Shown: positions 1 through 7,354, counted from the stretch's first letter. The stretch is DNA of 9,349 nucleotides from Actinomycetota bacterium (GCA_016932375.1 JAFGDA010000068.1:1-9349), one strand, 5' to 3'. Notes: generated by a model not told the origin, from the sequence alone. Numbers and translations are program-made.

Positions 1-22
1 GTGATTGGCAGGCCCTCAAGTT

Positions 23-397
23 TTACTTGCTTTCCCTTTCCATGAACCTTAGTTCAATGCCGCCGCTGATTCTCAATACTATATTCATTATCCAGACTGC
101 AAATGTTCCTACTGCAGCATAGAGCACCGAAGCGACCAGCCCGGCAATTACGACCAGCACTATCCCCATAACACCGCCGCCTGCAAAATTCAAAAACCTC
201 CCATAATTACCAAGGCCCAGGGATCCAAAAATATCATTTAAGCTTACACCGCTTACAGCAAAACCAAGCCAGGTGAGCAGTCCGATAATGGCCATGATTA
301 TTACTGCAACCACAAAGAATATAAGATAAAAAATAAGAAGGTATTTGAACATTGAAAGCTCACTCACGCTTCGCAGTACTTTTCTTTCAACAGCCAT
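23..397 (-). CDS. DUF3566-like small membrane protein
   Basis: This is a 124-residue integral membrane protein of unknown biochemical function. Two hydrophobic blocks are visible, at about residues 19-46 and 77-107, separated by a Gly/Ser/Asn loop. The C-terminus carries NIVLRISGGIEL (about 105-116), which matches my recollection of the end of the actinobacterial DUF3566 domain (compare Rv0007, the gene after gyrA in M. tuberculosis). I start it at the ATG at 395-397, because GGAGG lies 5 nt upstream on the minus strand. The ATG 21 nt further upstream (416-418) has only AT-rich sequence before it and would place the ribosome site inside the gene. It is the last gene of the gyrase neighbourhood seen here, 213 nt after the DUF4870 gene, so it may have its own promoter. 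The family call rests on hydrophobic pattern, C-terminal motif and synteny; no catalytic residues are evident. Confidence 0.75.
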   Translation of the reverse strand: MAVERKVLRSVSELSMFKYLLIFYLIFFVVAVIIMAIIGLLTWLGFAVSGVSLNDIFGSLGLGNYGRFLNFAGGGVMGIVLVVIAGLVASVLYAAVGTFAVWIMNIVLRISGGIELRFMERESK

Positions 398-402
398 ATA
401 AA

Positions 403-407
403 CCTCC
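403..407 (-). promoter_or_regulatory. Ribosome binding site that sets the DUF3566 start
   Basis: The minus strand reads TGGAGGTTTATATG. The GGAGG core is 5 nt from the ATG at 395-397 and inside the longer reading frame that begins at 418. This decides for the shorter, 124-residue protein. Confidence 0.7.
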
Positions 408-592
408 ACAGGTTCCATTATTAATTAATAAAATATAATTAAAAAATGTTTAAAATATCAGGAAATCAACATAATAAAACAAAAATTCAGTTCCGGCCTT
501 TGCAAAGCAATGCTTTAACCAGTTTTGACTATTACAGTACCAGTACTATTAAACTTTCCACGGAATAGATCTTTATATATGCTTGTATATAG

Positions 593-608
593 AAACGGTT
601 ATCCGTTT
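593..608 (-). terminator. Short hairpin after the DUF4870 gene, possible weak terminator
   Basis: Two nucleotides after the TAG stop of the DUF4870 gene the transcript has AAACGG-ATAA-CCGTTT, a perfect 6-bp stem with a 4-nt loop. The 3' arm ends in TTT and continues CTATATAC, so there is no proper uridine tract. It may attenuate or terminate weakly, or only protect the 3' end. Intrinsic termination is not certain. Confidence 0.3.
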
Positions 609-610
609 AT

Positions 611-997
611 CTACATTTTCGTCCATTTATCTGCAAGTTCGCCGAGCCATGGAAATTTGTAATATTCACCGTTGTTTGCTTTCATGATGATGATTATCCT
701 TATTACAAGCGCTGCGATCCAGATAACCGGATAGCAGAATGCCCCTATTACAACCAGGGTCAGTATGCTTGCAACTATATACAGGATTACCTCACCAACA
801 CCTATTACCAGTGACTGCATAGCATGAAACTTCACGAACCTGTTTTCTTTTTCAAGAAGATAGATAATGAGTCCTGACAACCATCCCGCACCTACAAGAA
901 ACCCTACATGTGAAACCAGCACTGCAATTTTGGGCTCCATACCAGTTGAACTCTTTTTGTTAAAATCCGGGTGTACCTCAGGTTTTTCTTCCGCCAT
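611..997 (-). CDS. DUF4870-like (Tic20-like) membrane protein
   Basis: This is a 128-residue membrane protein of unknown function. A hydrophilic, Lys/Glu-rich N-terminus (1-22) is followed by hydrophobic stretches at about 24-47 and 62-106, the latter long enough for two segments. Between them lies ENRFVKFHAMQSL (51-63); this charged FHA-Q-S loop is the part of the DUF4870 family I recognise. The C-terminal tail has the FPWLGELADKW segment (115-125), also typical of that family. The start is well supported: AAGGAGG lies 9 nt before the ATG. The gene sits 236 nt downstream of gyrA and 213 nt upstream of the DUF3566 gene, so it separates two genes that are neighbours in M. tuberculosis. DUF4870 proteins have been compared with Tic20, but no transport role can be claimed here. 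Confidence 0.75.
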   Translation of the reverse strand: MAEEKPEVHPDFNKKSSTGMEPKIAVLVSHVGFLVGAGWLSGLIIYLLEKENRFVKFHAMQSLVIGVGEVILYIVASILTLVVIGAFCYPVIWIAALVIRIIIIMKANNGEYYKFPWLGELADKWTKM

Positions 998-1065
998 TTT
1001 GTCTCTCCTCCTTATTCAGGGTAATAAATTACTATCTATTCCTGCACATTAAATCAATATAATTA

Positions 1066-1071
1066 ATTATA
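1066..1071 (-). promoter_or_regulatory. Candidate -10 element for the DUF4870 gene (proximal)
   Basis: A TATAAT hexamer on the minus strand would place the transcription start near 1059, about 62 nt before the DUF4870 ATG. No good -35 box is visible at 16-18 bp (TTGTAT lies 19 bp upstream). In such AT-rich DNA a chance match is quite possible. Confidence 0.3.
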
Positions 1072-1087
1072 ATTCCGCCATATTCCT

Positions 1088-1134
1088 AATATACAAAACG
1101 CTTTTTCATGCAATATGTTTCCTTTTTGTATATT
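1088..1134 (-). repeat. 11-bp perfect inverted repeat between gyrA and the DUF4870 gene
   Basis: On the plus strand AATATACAAAA (1088-1098) is the exact reverse complement of TTTTGTATATT (1124-1134), with 25 nt between. No T-run follows on the minus strand, so it is not a standard terminator. As RNA it could form a long-loop hairpin; as DNA it could be an operator. It lies about 100 nt after the gyrA stop and overlaps two tiny candidate leader reading frames (1106-1156 and 1086-1109). Confidence 0.5.
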
Positions 1135-1165
1135 TAAATGCATTTACCATATTCATTTGTTGAAG

Positions 1166-1171
1166 ATTATA
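1166..1171 (-). promoter_or_regulatory. Candidate -10 element upstream of the DUF4870 gene (distal)
   Basis: TATAAT on the minus strand is followed 9 nt later by an ATG (1154-1156) opening a 16-codon reading frame. The spacing would make the transcript leaderless or nearly so. No clear -35 box is visible. The intergenic base composition makes isolated TATAAT matches common. Confidence 0.3.
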
Positions 1172-1198
1172 ATAACAGATTACTGGTATAAATTAAAA

Positions 1199-1239
1199 CA
1201 GTTTGCTTATATTATCCAGATCAGTTTGCAATATTATCC
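1199..1239. repeat. Imperfect tandem direct repeat across the gyrA stop codon
   Basis: On the plus strand CAGTTTGCTTATATTATCC (1199-1217) and CAGTTTGCAATATTATCC (1222-1239) are near copies, 4 nt apart. They share an identical 8-bp left part and 9-bp right part and differ by a one-base change plus a one-base indel. The second copy contains the last Gly codon and the TAA of gyrA, so the gene end appears to have been duplicated downstream. Confidence 0.65.
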
Positions 1240-3666
1240 TTCCGAGGCAACTATGGAATAAGAAGCTACTTTACTTTCCCCTTTAAGATCAATGACCTTT
1301 ACTCCCTGCGTTGACCTTCCAATCCTTGATATGGATGCCGCCCTTATCCTTATAAGTGTCCCTGTATTGGAAATTATCATTACATCCTGGCCTTCTTTAA
1401 GTATGCCTGCTCCTGCCACCTTTCCTTTCTTTTCTGTTATCTTAAGTGTCCGGACTCCCAGTCCCCCGCGCTTCTGGACCTTATACTCAGACAGGGCAGT
1501 CCTTTTCCCGAAGCCATTTTCCGTAAGGACAAAAAGATCCCCGTTCAGCTCCTTTGCCACCATCATTGAAAGCACCTCATCACCTTTTGAGAGCCTCATG
1601 CCTATGACTCCCTGGGAAGCCCTTCCCATTGGACGGCAGTCATTCTCATTAAACCTTATGGCCTGGCCGTTACGTGACACCATGATGATTTCATTATTTC
1701 CGTCTGACTTCTCGGCTCTAATAAGCTCGTCGTCTTCCCTTATGTTTATAGCTATGATGCCGTCCTTTCTTGAACTGTCATAAGCCGTTATTGGGGTCTT
1801 CTTTATCAGTCCTTTTTTTGTTGCCATAATCAGGTACTGCTTTTCATTATATTCCTTAACCGCTATGATTGCGGCCACCTTTTCCTTCGGGGAAAAAGGA
1901 AGCAGGTTGACTATGGCTTTCCCCCTCGACATCCTGCTGCCGGTAGGCAGCTGGTGCACTTTAAGCCGGTATACCTTTCCAAAACTTGAAAAAAACATTA
2001 TATAGTGATGTGTCGAAGCAATAAACAGGTGCTCCACAAAATCATCTTCTTTAAGGTTTGTACCAGTTATTCCCCTTCCTCCCCTGCCCTGCTTGCGGTA
2101 AGTGGTCACAGGAACCCTTTTTATATATCCTGAATGGGATATGGATATAACATTTTCCTCTTCAGGGATAAGGTCCTCTATGGCGATATCCGAATCATCG
2201 GTCGTAATATCAGTCCTTCTTTCATCACTGTATTTGTCGCTGATACTCTTTAGCTCCTTTTTTATTTCGTTATATATAAGGGTATCACTGGCAAGAAGTT
2301 CCTTTAGTTTTTTTATCAGGGCAATTATCTCTTCGTATTCCTTCTTTATGTTAGTCCTCTCAAGACCGGTCAACCTGTGCAATCTTAAATCAAGAATAGC
2401 CTGTGCCTGTACAGGAGTAAGCTTGAAGTTTTTTACCAGCCTGTCCCTTGCTGTCGTAGCATCCTTTGAAGACCTGATGGTCTTTATCACTTCATCAAGG
2501 TTGTCGAGTGCTATAAGGTAACCCTTTAATATATGCTCCCTTTCCTCGGCTTTTTTAAGCTCATACCTGGTCCTTCTTACCACAACCGAGTATCTGTGCT
2601 TCAAGTACTCTTCTATCATGCTTTTCAGGTTAAGGGTTTTTGGCACACCCCTGACCAGGGAAAGCATTATGACCCCAAAGGTTTCCTGAAGCTGGGTGTT
2701 CTTATATAATGAATTTATTATTACCGGTGGAATTGCATCTTTTTTAAGCTCTATCACAACCCTCATGCCGCTTTTATCAGATTCATCCCTGAGATCGCTG
2801 ATACCTTCAAGCCTTTTATCCTTTACCAGGTTTGCAATATTCTCTACGAACCTGGCCTTGTTAACCTGGTAGGGCAGCTCACTTACAATAAGCTGCATTT
2901 TCCCCTTGCGTTGCTGTTCCTGGTGTATCCTTCCCCTTATAACTATCCTTCCCTTACCTGTTTCGTATGCCTCCCTGATTCCTGCTATGCCCATAATAAC
3001 TCCACCCGTTGGAAAATCAGGCCCCGGTATTTTTTTCATAATATCTTTTATGGGTGCATCAGGGTGGTCAATAGAATATATTATCCCTTCAATAACCTCA
3101 CCAAGATTGTGGGGAGGAATATTTGTTGCCATTCCAACTGCTATCCCTGACGAACCGTTTACCAGGAGATTCGGGAATTTTGCAGGAAGCACGGACGGCT
3201 CTTTTAACGAATTATCAAAATTATCAACAAAATCAACTGTCTCCTTATCTATATCCACAAGGAGTTCTTCTGCAAGGGCAGAGAGCCTGGCTTCCGTGTA
3301 ACGCATTGCCGCAGCGCTATCACCGTCAACCGATCCAAAATTACCATGGCCATCCACAAGTATATATCGCTGTGAAAAATCCTGGGCCATACGTACCAGG
3401 GAGTCATATACTGCAGTATCCCCATGCGGGTGGTATTTTCCCAGTACTTCACCGACAATCCTTGCACATTTTTTAAACGGGGTATTCGACCTCATGCCCA
3501 TATCCTGCATTGCATATAGTATCCTCCTGTGCACAGGTTTAAGCCCGTCCCTTATGTCAGGAAGCGCCCTGCCTATGATGACACTCATGGCATAGCTGAG
3601 GTAGGAATCCTGCATCTCTGATTCTATTTCAATATTCTTGATTTTCCCCTTTAACTCAAAAACCAT
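1234..3666 (-). CDS. gyrA: DNA gyrase subunit A
   Basis: This is the breakage-reunion subunit of type II topoisomerase, which with GyrB introduces negative supercoils using ATP. At 810 residues it is full length. The winged-helix catalytic core (about 1-500) contains RALPDIRDGLKPVHRR (33-48), the HPHGD motif (79-83) and the active-site Tyr123 in AAAMRYTE. In the quinolone region, Thr84 and Asp88 correspond to E. coli Ser83 and Asp87. The C-terminal beta-pinwheel (about 505-805) carries the DNA-wrapping GyrA box QGRGGRG (526-532) and a second box-like motif QKRGGLG (731-737), at the place where M. tuberculosis has its second GyrA box. The ATG start has GAGGAGA with about 5 nt spacing, and the N-terminus aligns with known GyrA. 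It lies 49 bp after gyrB, so the two are probably cotranscribed. ParC is a possible confusion, but the GyrA box and gyrB pairing favour GyrA. Confidence 0.98.
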   Translation of the reverse strand: MVFELKGKIKNIEIESEMQDSYLSYAMSVIIGRALPDIRDGLKPVHRRILYAMQDMGMRSNTPFKKCARIVGEVLGKYHPHGDTAVYDSLVRMAQDFSQRYILVDGHGNFGSVDGDSAAAMRYTEARLSALAEELLVDIDKETVDFVDNFDNSLKEPSVLPAKFPNLLVNGSSGIAVGMATNIPPHNLGEVIEGIIYSIDHPDAPIKDIMKKIPGPDFPTGGVIMGIAGIREAYETGKGRIVIRGRIHQEQQRKGKMQLIVSELPYQVNKARFVENIANLVKDKRLEGISDLRDESDKSGMRVVIELKKDAIPPVIINSLYKNTQLQETFGVIMLSLVRGVPKTLNLKSMIEEYLKHRYSVVVRRTRYELKKAEEREHILKGYLIALDNLDEVIKTIRSSKDATTARDRLVKNFKLTPVQAQAILDLRLHRLTGLERTNIKKEYEEIIALIKKLKELLASDTLIYNEIKKELKSISDKYSDERRTDITTDDSDIAIEDLIPEEENVISISHSGYIKRVPVTTYRKQGRGGRGITGTNLKEDDFVEHLFIASTHHYIMFFSSFGKVYRLKVHQLPTGSRMSRGKAIVNLLPFSPKEKVAAIIAVKEYNEKQYLIMATKKGLIKKTPITAYDSSRKDGIIAINIREDDELIRAEKSDGNNEIIMVSRNGQAIRFNENDCRPMGRASQGVIGMRLSKGDEVLSMMVAKELNGDLFVLTENGFGKRTALSEYKVQKRGGLGVRTLKITEKKGKVAGAGILKEGQDVMIISNTGTLIRIRAASISRIGRSTQGVKVIDLKGESKVASYSIVASEG

Positions 3667-3715
3667 TAAATCTCCTCACTATAAAAACCATAAATCCATG
3701 TCTAAAAAATACTTT

Positions 3716-5620
3716 TTATATATCGATAAATGAAACGCCCCTTGCATTCTTTTCAATAAATTTCCTGCGTGGCTCCACTTTATCCCCCATTAGAGTGGAG
3801 AATACATCATCCGCTATCAGGGCATCCTCTACTTCAATCTTAAGAAGGGTGCGTGTCTCTGGATTCATGGTCGTTTCCCATAACTGCTCGGGATCCATTT
3901 CCCCAAGACCTTTATACTGCTGCACATTTATCCTTTTACCCCTGTACTTTTTCTTCAGGTCATCCAGGTCCCTGTCATTGTACGCATAATTTACCTCTTT
4001 TGCGTTTTTGACCTGGTATAAAGGGGGCTGGGCTATATAAACATAACCGGCTTTAATAAGCTCTGGCATATAGCGGTAAAGAAAAGTCAGTATGAGGGTC
4101 CTGATATGCGCGCCGTCAACATCAGCATCAGTCATTATTATTACCTTGTGGTATCTTGTATTCTCTATGTTGAAATCCTCTGCAATTCCGGAACCAAGGG
4201 CTGTTATTATTGCCTGTATTTCCTGGCTGCTTAATATCTTATGTAATCTCGCTTTTTCCACATTCAATATTTTTCCCCGGAGGGGAAGGATAGCCTGGAA
4301 CCTCCTGTCCCGGGCCTGCTTGGCGCTTCCGCCAGCAGAGTCACCCTCAACCAGGTAAATCTCGCTGAACTTCGGGTCATTTATTGAACAATCAGCAAGC
4401 TTTCCCGGAAGGGAACCTCCTTCAAGCAGGGATTTTTTCCTTGTAAGGTCCCTGGCCTTTTTTGCGGCATTACGGGCCCGGGAAGCATCCAGGCATTTAT
4501 TTATTATCGTCCTTGCTACGGATGGGTTTTCACCAAGCATCTCGGCCAGTTTTGTATTAACCGTGGACTCTACAAAACCCTTAATCTCGCTATTACCAAG
4601 TTTTGTCTTGGTTTGCCCCTCAAACTGGGGGTCCTTCAGCTTGACGCTTATAATTGCCGTAAGGCCTTCCCTTACATCTTCGCCCAACAGGTTCTCATCT
4701 TTTTCCTTCAGTATATTGTTGGCCCTCGCGTAATCATTTATTGTACGTGTCACTGCACCCTTAAAACCGCTCAGGTGGGTTCCGCCCTCCGTAGTATTTA
4801 TATTATTGGCAAAAGAAAATATGCTTTCGGAATAACCCGATGTATACTGCATGGCGATTTCCATTTCATGATCGGCATCCTTATTCTGGAAATAAATCAC
4901 ATTCTTGTGCAGGCAGTCTTTTTTCTCGCAGAGATAATTTACAAAATCGACTATCCCCCCATCATACCTGTATTCTTCCTTCTTGCCTTCTTCTTCCCTC
5001 TGGTCTATCAGGGTGATTTTCAATCCCCTGTTCAGGAAGGCCATCTCCTTCATGCGGCTTGAAAGTATCTCATATTTATAATCCAGGTCCTCAAAGATTT
5101 CCGGGTCGGGATAGAAAGTTATGGCAGTTCCGTGAGTCTTTGTTTTTTCACCCTTTACCAGATCCGTCACCGGTTTTCCCCTGCTGTATTCCTGGCTGTA
5201 GATATATCCGTCTCTCCTTACTTCAACCAGGAGCTTCTCGGAAAGAGCATTTACTACCGAGACTCCCACGCCGTGAAGTCCCCCGGAGACCTTGTATCCC
5301 GAGCCTCCAAATTTCCCTCCTGCATGCAGTTTGGTCAGCACGATTTCAACTGCAGGTCTTTTATATCTATCTATGTTCTTGATAGGTATCCCCCGGCCAT
5401 TGTCAATTACAGTAACAGAGTTGTCCTTATTGAGTGCAACCATTATATTATCGCAGTATCCGGACATTGCTTCATCTATACTGTTGTCTACAACCTCATA
5501 GATAAGATGGTGAAGGCCGCGCGTGCCGGTCGAACCTATGTACATTCCAGGTCTCTTTCTTACTGCAGAAAGCCCTTCAAGTACAGTTATATCTTTGGCA
5601 TCATAACTGGTTTTTTCCAA
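3716..5620 (-). CDS. gyrB: DNA gyrase subunit B
   Basis: This is the ATPase subunit of gyrase, 634 residues, the short form without the large insertion of E. coli GyrB. The GHKL ATPase domain (about 1-220) has Glu42 and Asn46 in EVVDN, Asp73 in DNGRG and the GGLHGVGVS lid (113-121). The transducer domain has the QTK loop (336-338). The TOPRIM domain has EGDSAGG (425-431), PLRGK (446-450) and DADVDG (498-503), which bind the metal ions for cleavage. The C-terminus (ADDVFSTLMG ... GVSFIDI) resembles actinobacterial GyrB. The start codon is TTG at 5618-5620: GAAGGGGA lies 6 nt upstream, the peptide begins where the family begins, and the next Met is residue 26. It is preceded by a 199-bp AT-rich spacer with a good extended -10 element, so it probably starts its own transcript with gyrA behind it. 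Confidence 0.98.
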   Translation of the reverse strand: MEKTSYDAKDITVLEGLSAVRKRPGMYIGSTGTRGLHHLIYEVVDNSIDEAMSGYCDNIMVALNKDNSVTVIDNGRGIPIKNIDRYKRPAVEIVLTKLHAGGKFGGSGYKVSGGLHGVGVSVVNALSEKLLVEVRRDGYIYSQEYSRGKPVTDLVKGEKTKTHGTAITFYPDPEIFEDLDYKYEILSSRMKEMAFLNRGLKITLIDQREEEGKKEEYRYDGGIVDFVNYLCEKKDCLHKNVIYFQNKDADHEMEIAMQYTSGYSESIFSFANNINTTEGGTHLSGFKGAVTRTINDYARANNILKEKDENLLGEDVREGLTAIISVKLKDPQFEGQTKTKLGNSEIKGFVESTVNTKLAEMLGENPSVARTIINKCLDASRARNAAKKARDLTRKKSLLEGGSLPGKLADCSINDPKFSEIYLVEGDSAGGSAKQARDRRFQAILPLRGKILNVEKARLHKILSSQEIQAIITALGSGIAEDFNIENTRYHKVIIMTDADVDGAHIRTLILTFLYRYMPELIKAGYVYIAQPPLYQVKNAKEVNYAYNDRDLDDLKKKYRGKRINVQQYKGLGEMDPEQLWETTMNPETRTLLKIEVEDALIADDVFSTLMGDKVEPRRKFIEKNARGVSFIDI

Positions 5621-5625
5621 AAAAA

Positions 5626-5633
5626 TCCCCTTC
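5626..5633 (-). promoter_or_regulatory. Ribosome binding site for the TTG start of gyrB
   Basis: The minus strand reads GAAGGGGATTTTTTTG. The GGGG core is 6 nt before TTG, and no ATG or GTG in frame gives a better fit to the family start. This supports an unusual start codon for gyrB. Confidence 0.7.
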
Positions 5634-5664
5634 GTTGTTAAATATGCTCATTATTTATATAGAT

Positions 5665-5715
5665 AAAAGGGCAACAAGCAATTTGTAATCTTACCATTCT
5701 ACCCATTACCCTTTT
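5665..5715 (-). other. Possible structured element in the gyrB leader
   Basis: On the minus strand AAAAGGG (5715-5709) can pair with CCCTTTT (5671-5665) as a perfect 7-bp stem. Inside the 37-nt loop, ATTAC/GTAAT arms (5685-5689 with 5705-5709) could extend it. It lies between the predicted transcription start near 5765 and the TTG of gyrB. It could be a regulatory leader fold, but long-loop stems of this size occur by chance. Confidence 0.25.
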
Positions 5716-5726
5716 CCCGGTAAAAA

Positions 5727-5745
5727 TATTTAAGTTTTTTAAATA
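5727..5745. repeat. AT-only 7-bp inverted repeat in the gyrB leader
   Basis: On the plus strand TATTTAA (5727-5733) and TTAAATA (5739-5745) are perfect inverted copies, 5 nt apart. On the minus strand the second arm is followed by TTTTT. The stem has no G-C pair, so it is too weak for a convincing terminator. It may be a binding site or simple AT richness. Confidence 0.3.
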
Positions 5746-5771
5746 ACATAAAAAATAATTTTACTTTCAAT

Positions 5772-5780
5772 ATTATACCA
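5772..5780 (-). promoter_or_regulatory. Extended -10 promoter for gyrB-gyrA
   Basis: The minus strand has TGGTATAAT, a perfect extended -10 element (TGn plus TATAAT). Transcription would start near 5765, 47 bp after the end of the DUF721 gene, and give a leader of about 145 nt before the gyrB TTG. No recognisable TTGACA-like -35 box lies 16-18 bp upstream (GCAAAA at 17 bp), which an extended -10 element can compensate for. Confidence 0.55.
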
Positions 5781-5819
5781 CATTACAGCTTAAATTTTGC
5801 TAAAAACGGGGTAAAGAAA

Positions 5820-6113
5820 TCATATATTTGCCCTGAATCTTATGGACTCCACTGCATCACTGGATACATACTTGTTTATCTTTTCTATAAGTTTTCCGGA
5901 CATCATTGAAAGCTCATTTGCCCATGTGGAATTAGCCACCGATACATAAAGGACTTTGTTTGCAAGACGGTGAGGATGGGTTCTTTTAGCTATCCCCGGA
6001 CCCACTATTTCCTTCCAGTGATTAAAAATTGCAGAACTTTTTAACATATCATGACTGTCAATCCCGGAAACGACTTCTTTTATTATGCTTCCTATATCCT
6101 GTATCCCATCCAT
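5820..6113 (-). CDS. dciA: DUF721 / DciA-family protein, probable replicative helicase loader
   Basis: This is a 97-residue soluble protein of the DUF721 family, whose member DciA (Rv0004 in M. tuberculosis) loads or assists the replicative helicase DnaB. The family core is visible: Trp33 in HWKEIVGPGIAKRTHP (32-47), a central beta segment VLYVSVANS (54-62), then Trp64 in STWANELSM and the helix MSGKLIEKIN (71-80). The protein is short and consists of little more than the domain; longer actinobacterial members have extra tails. The ATG has AAAGGAC 6 nt upstream. It lies 41 bp after recF, so the two are probably cotranscribed, and its position between recF and gyrB is the actinobacterial arrangement. 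The family assignment is firm; helicase loading by this protein is inferred from the family. I found no convincing terminator after it. Confidence 0.85.
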   Translation of the reverse strand: MDGIQDIGSIIKEVVSGIDSHDMLKSSAIFNHWKEIVGPGIAKRTHPHRLANKVLYVSVANSTWANELSMMSGKLIEKINKYVSSDAVESIRFRANI

Positions 6114-6154
6114 CTTAAGTCCTTTTTGCTAAAAGATAAACTTTATATTTTCCA

Positions 6155-7354
6155 TTAATAATCCAGTTGCGTAACAGCATTATTCCTTATAAGGTATTTC
6201 CTGTTAAAATCGACATCAAGATTATCAAGATAACTTACATTTGTTGCCGTAACAAATGTCTGGTAGCAGTCATTTATAATATGTATTAGCTTCTTTCTTC
6301 TTTCAATATCCAGTTCCGAGAGAACATCATCAAGCAGGAGGATGGGATTTTTTCCAAGGTCTTCCTTCAGGATCTGCAGCTCGCAGAGTTTCAGACTTAC
6401 GGCAGCAATCCTCTGCTGGCCCTGTGACCCGAAAGACCTTACATCTTTCCCATCAAAAAATATTGCAAGGTCGTCCCGGTGCGGGCCTGTGGTAGTTGTC
6501 CTGTATGACAGGTCACGTTCCTGGTTACCAGCCAGCCTTGATTCAAATATTTTCCTTATTCCGCCATATAACTGTCCGTCTCCATCCATATGGGCTGGTT
6601 TAACAATCACGGTGTTACCACTTTCACTGTTAAAGCCATTATTTTCCTGGCGGTCCCAGCTGAATATATACTTCATATCTGCACTGGTTCCATTAAAAAA
6701 ATCCTCTATATGGCTGCCGAATATTCCTTTTAAACGGCCGGCAAGAGCAAGCCGCCTTTCAATTATTTCGCTGCCATATTTGATAAGGTTTTCGTTCCAT
6801 ACCTCAAGAGTTGACATGTGGCTGGCAGTTATCCTGCCGGAGATACTCTTTATAAGACCGTTTCTCTGAAGGAGGACCTTGTTGTACTGAAGCCTGAGCC
6901 GGGAATAACCTTTTTCAATCTTCTCAAGGATAGAATCGAGAAAGTCCCTCCGCTGAGACGGGCTTGATTTTATTATCCTTAAGTCATCAGGCGAGAATAT
7001 TACCGAAGGCAGGATGTAAATAAAGTCGGTTTTTTTTTGGACATATACTTTATTGACCCTGATTTTTGCCCTGTTCTGTCTTCTCATCTCAATCTCTAAA
7101 AGAAAATCATCATTGTCTCCGCCCGGTGACCCAATCACTGCCCTCAGCAGGCAGAAATCAGCGTCCCAGTTTATAAGTTCATCCTCCAAGTTGGTTCGAT
7201 GTGATTTGCCTGATGAAAGATAATATATGGATTCAAGGAGATTTGTCTTTCCGTTTCCATTATTGCCAGCCAGGAGTACGGCCCTGTTTTCAAAATCAAG
7301 CTTTATGTGTTTATAGTTTCTGTAATTTTTCAGTTCAAGTTTCTTTAAATGCAT
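6155..7354 (-). CDS. recF: DNA replication/repair protein RecF
   Basis: RecF is an SMC/ABC-type ATPase that binds gapped DNA and, with RecO and RecR, helps RecA load onto SSB-coated single strands. At 399 residues it is slightly longer than many RecF proteins. The N-terminus LKNYRNY (8-14) is typical of the family. Walker A is GNNGNGKT (30-37), and SGKSHRT (48-54) follows. The TTGPHRDD motif (288-295), the ABC signature FGSQGQQR (308-315), Walker B ILLLDD (338-343) and the D-loop SELD (346-349) are all intact. A hydrophilic stretch at about 233-262 looks like a loop insertion. The ATG fits the family start exactly but has no Shine-Dalgarno sequence; TATAAT lies 8 nt before it, suggesting a leaderless mRNA. 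The gene upstream is an L,D-transpeptidase rather than dnaN. The DUF721 gene follows after 41 bp. Confidence 0.96.
   Translation of the reverse strand: MHLKKLELKNYRNYKHIKLDFENRAVLLAGNNGNGKTNLLESIYYLSSGKSHRTNLEDELINWDADFCLLRAVIGSPGGDNDDFLLEIEMRRQNRAKIRVNKVYVQKKTDFIYILPSVIFSPDDLRIIKSSPSQRRDFLDSILEKIEKGYSRLRLQYNKVLLQRNGLIKSISGRITASHMSTLEVWNENLIKYGSEIIERRLALAGRLKGIFGSHIEDFFNGTSADMKYIFSWDRQENNGFNSESGNTVIVKPAHMDGDGQLYGGIRKIFESRLAGNQERDLSYRTTTTGPHRDDLAIFFDGKDVRSFGSQGQQRIAAVSLKLCELQILKEDLGKNPILLLDDVLSELDIERRKKLIHIINDCYQTFVTATNVSYLDNLDVDFNRKYLIRNNAVTQLDY

Noticed and set aside
416..418. Upstream ATG as the start of the DUF3566-like gene
   Set aside because: It lacks a ribosome site, while the ATG at 395-397 has GGAGG at proper spacing and gives a protein that begins like the domain.
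4613..5062. Plus-strand open frame of 149 codons inside gyrB
   Set aside because: It lies wholly antisense to an intact gyrB with all motifs, has no ribosome site, and its translation resembles no family. It is a by-product of codon use on the other strand.
5132..5641. Plus-strand open frame of 169 codons over the gyrB start
   Set aside because: It is antisense to the conserved GyrB ATPase domain and has no recognisable domain.
5727..5745. Intrinsic terminator after the DUF721 gene
   Set aside because: The stem has only A-T pairs and lies downstream of the proposed gyrB promoter, so it would terminate gyrB itself.
5621..5819. Replication origin in the AT-rich spacer upstream of gyrB
   Set aside because: I saw no cluster of DnaA boxes (TTATCCACA-like) here or in the spacers at 998-1233 and 8432-8705. 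AT richness alone is not enough.
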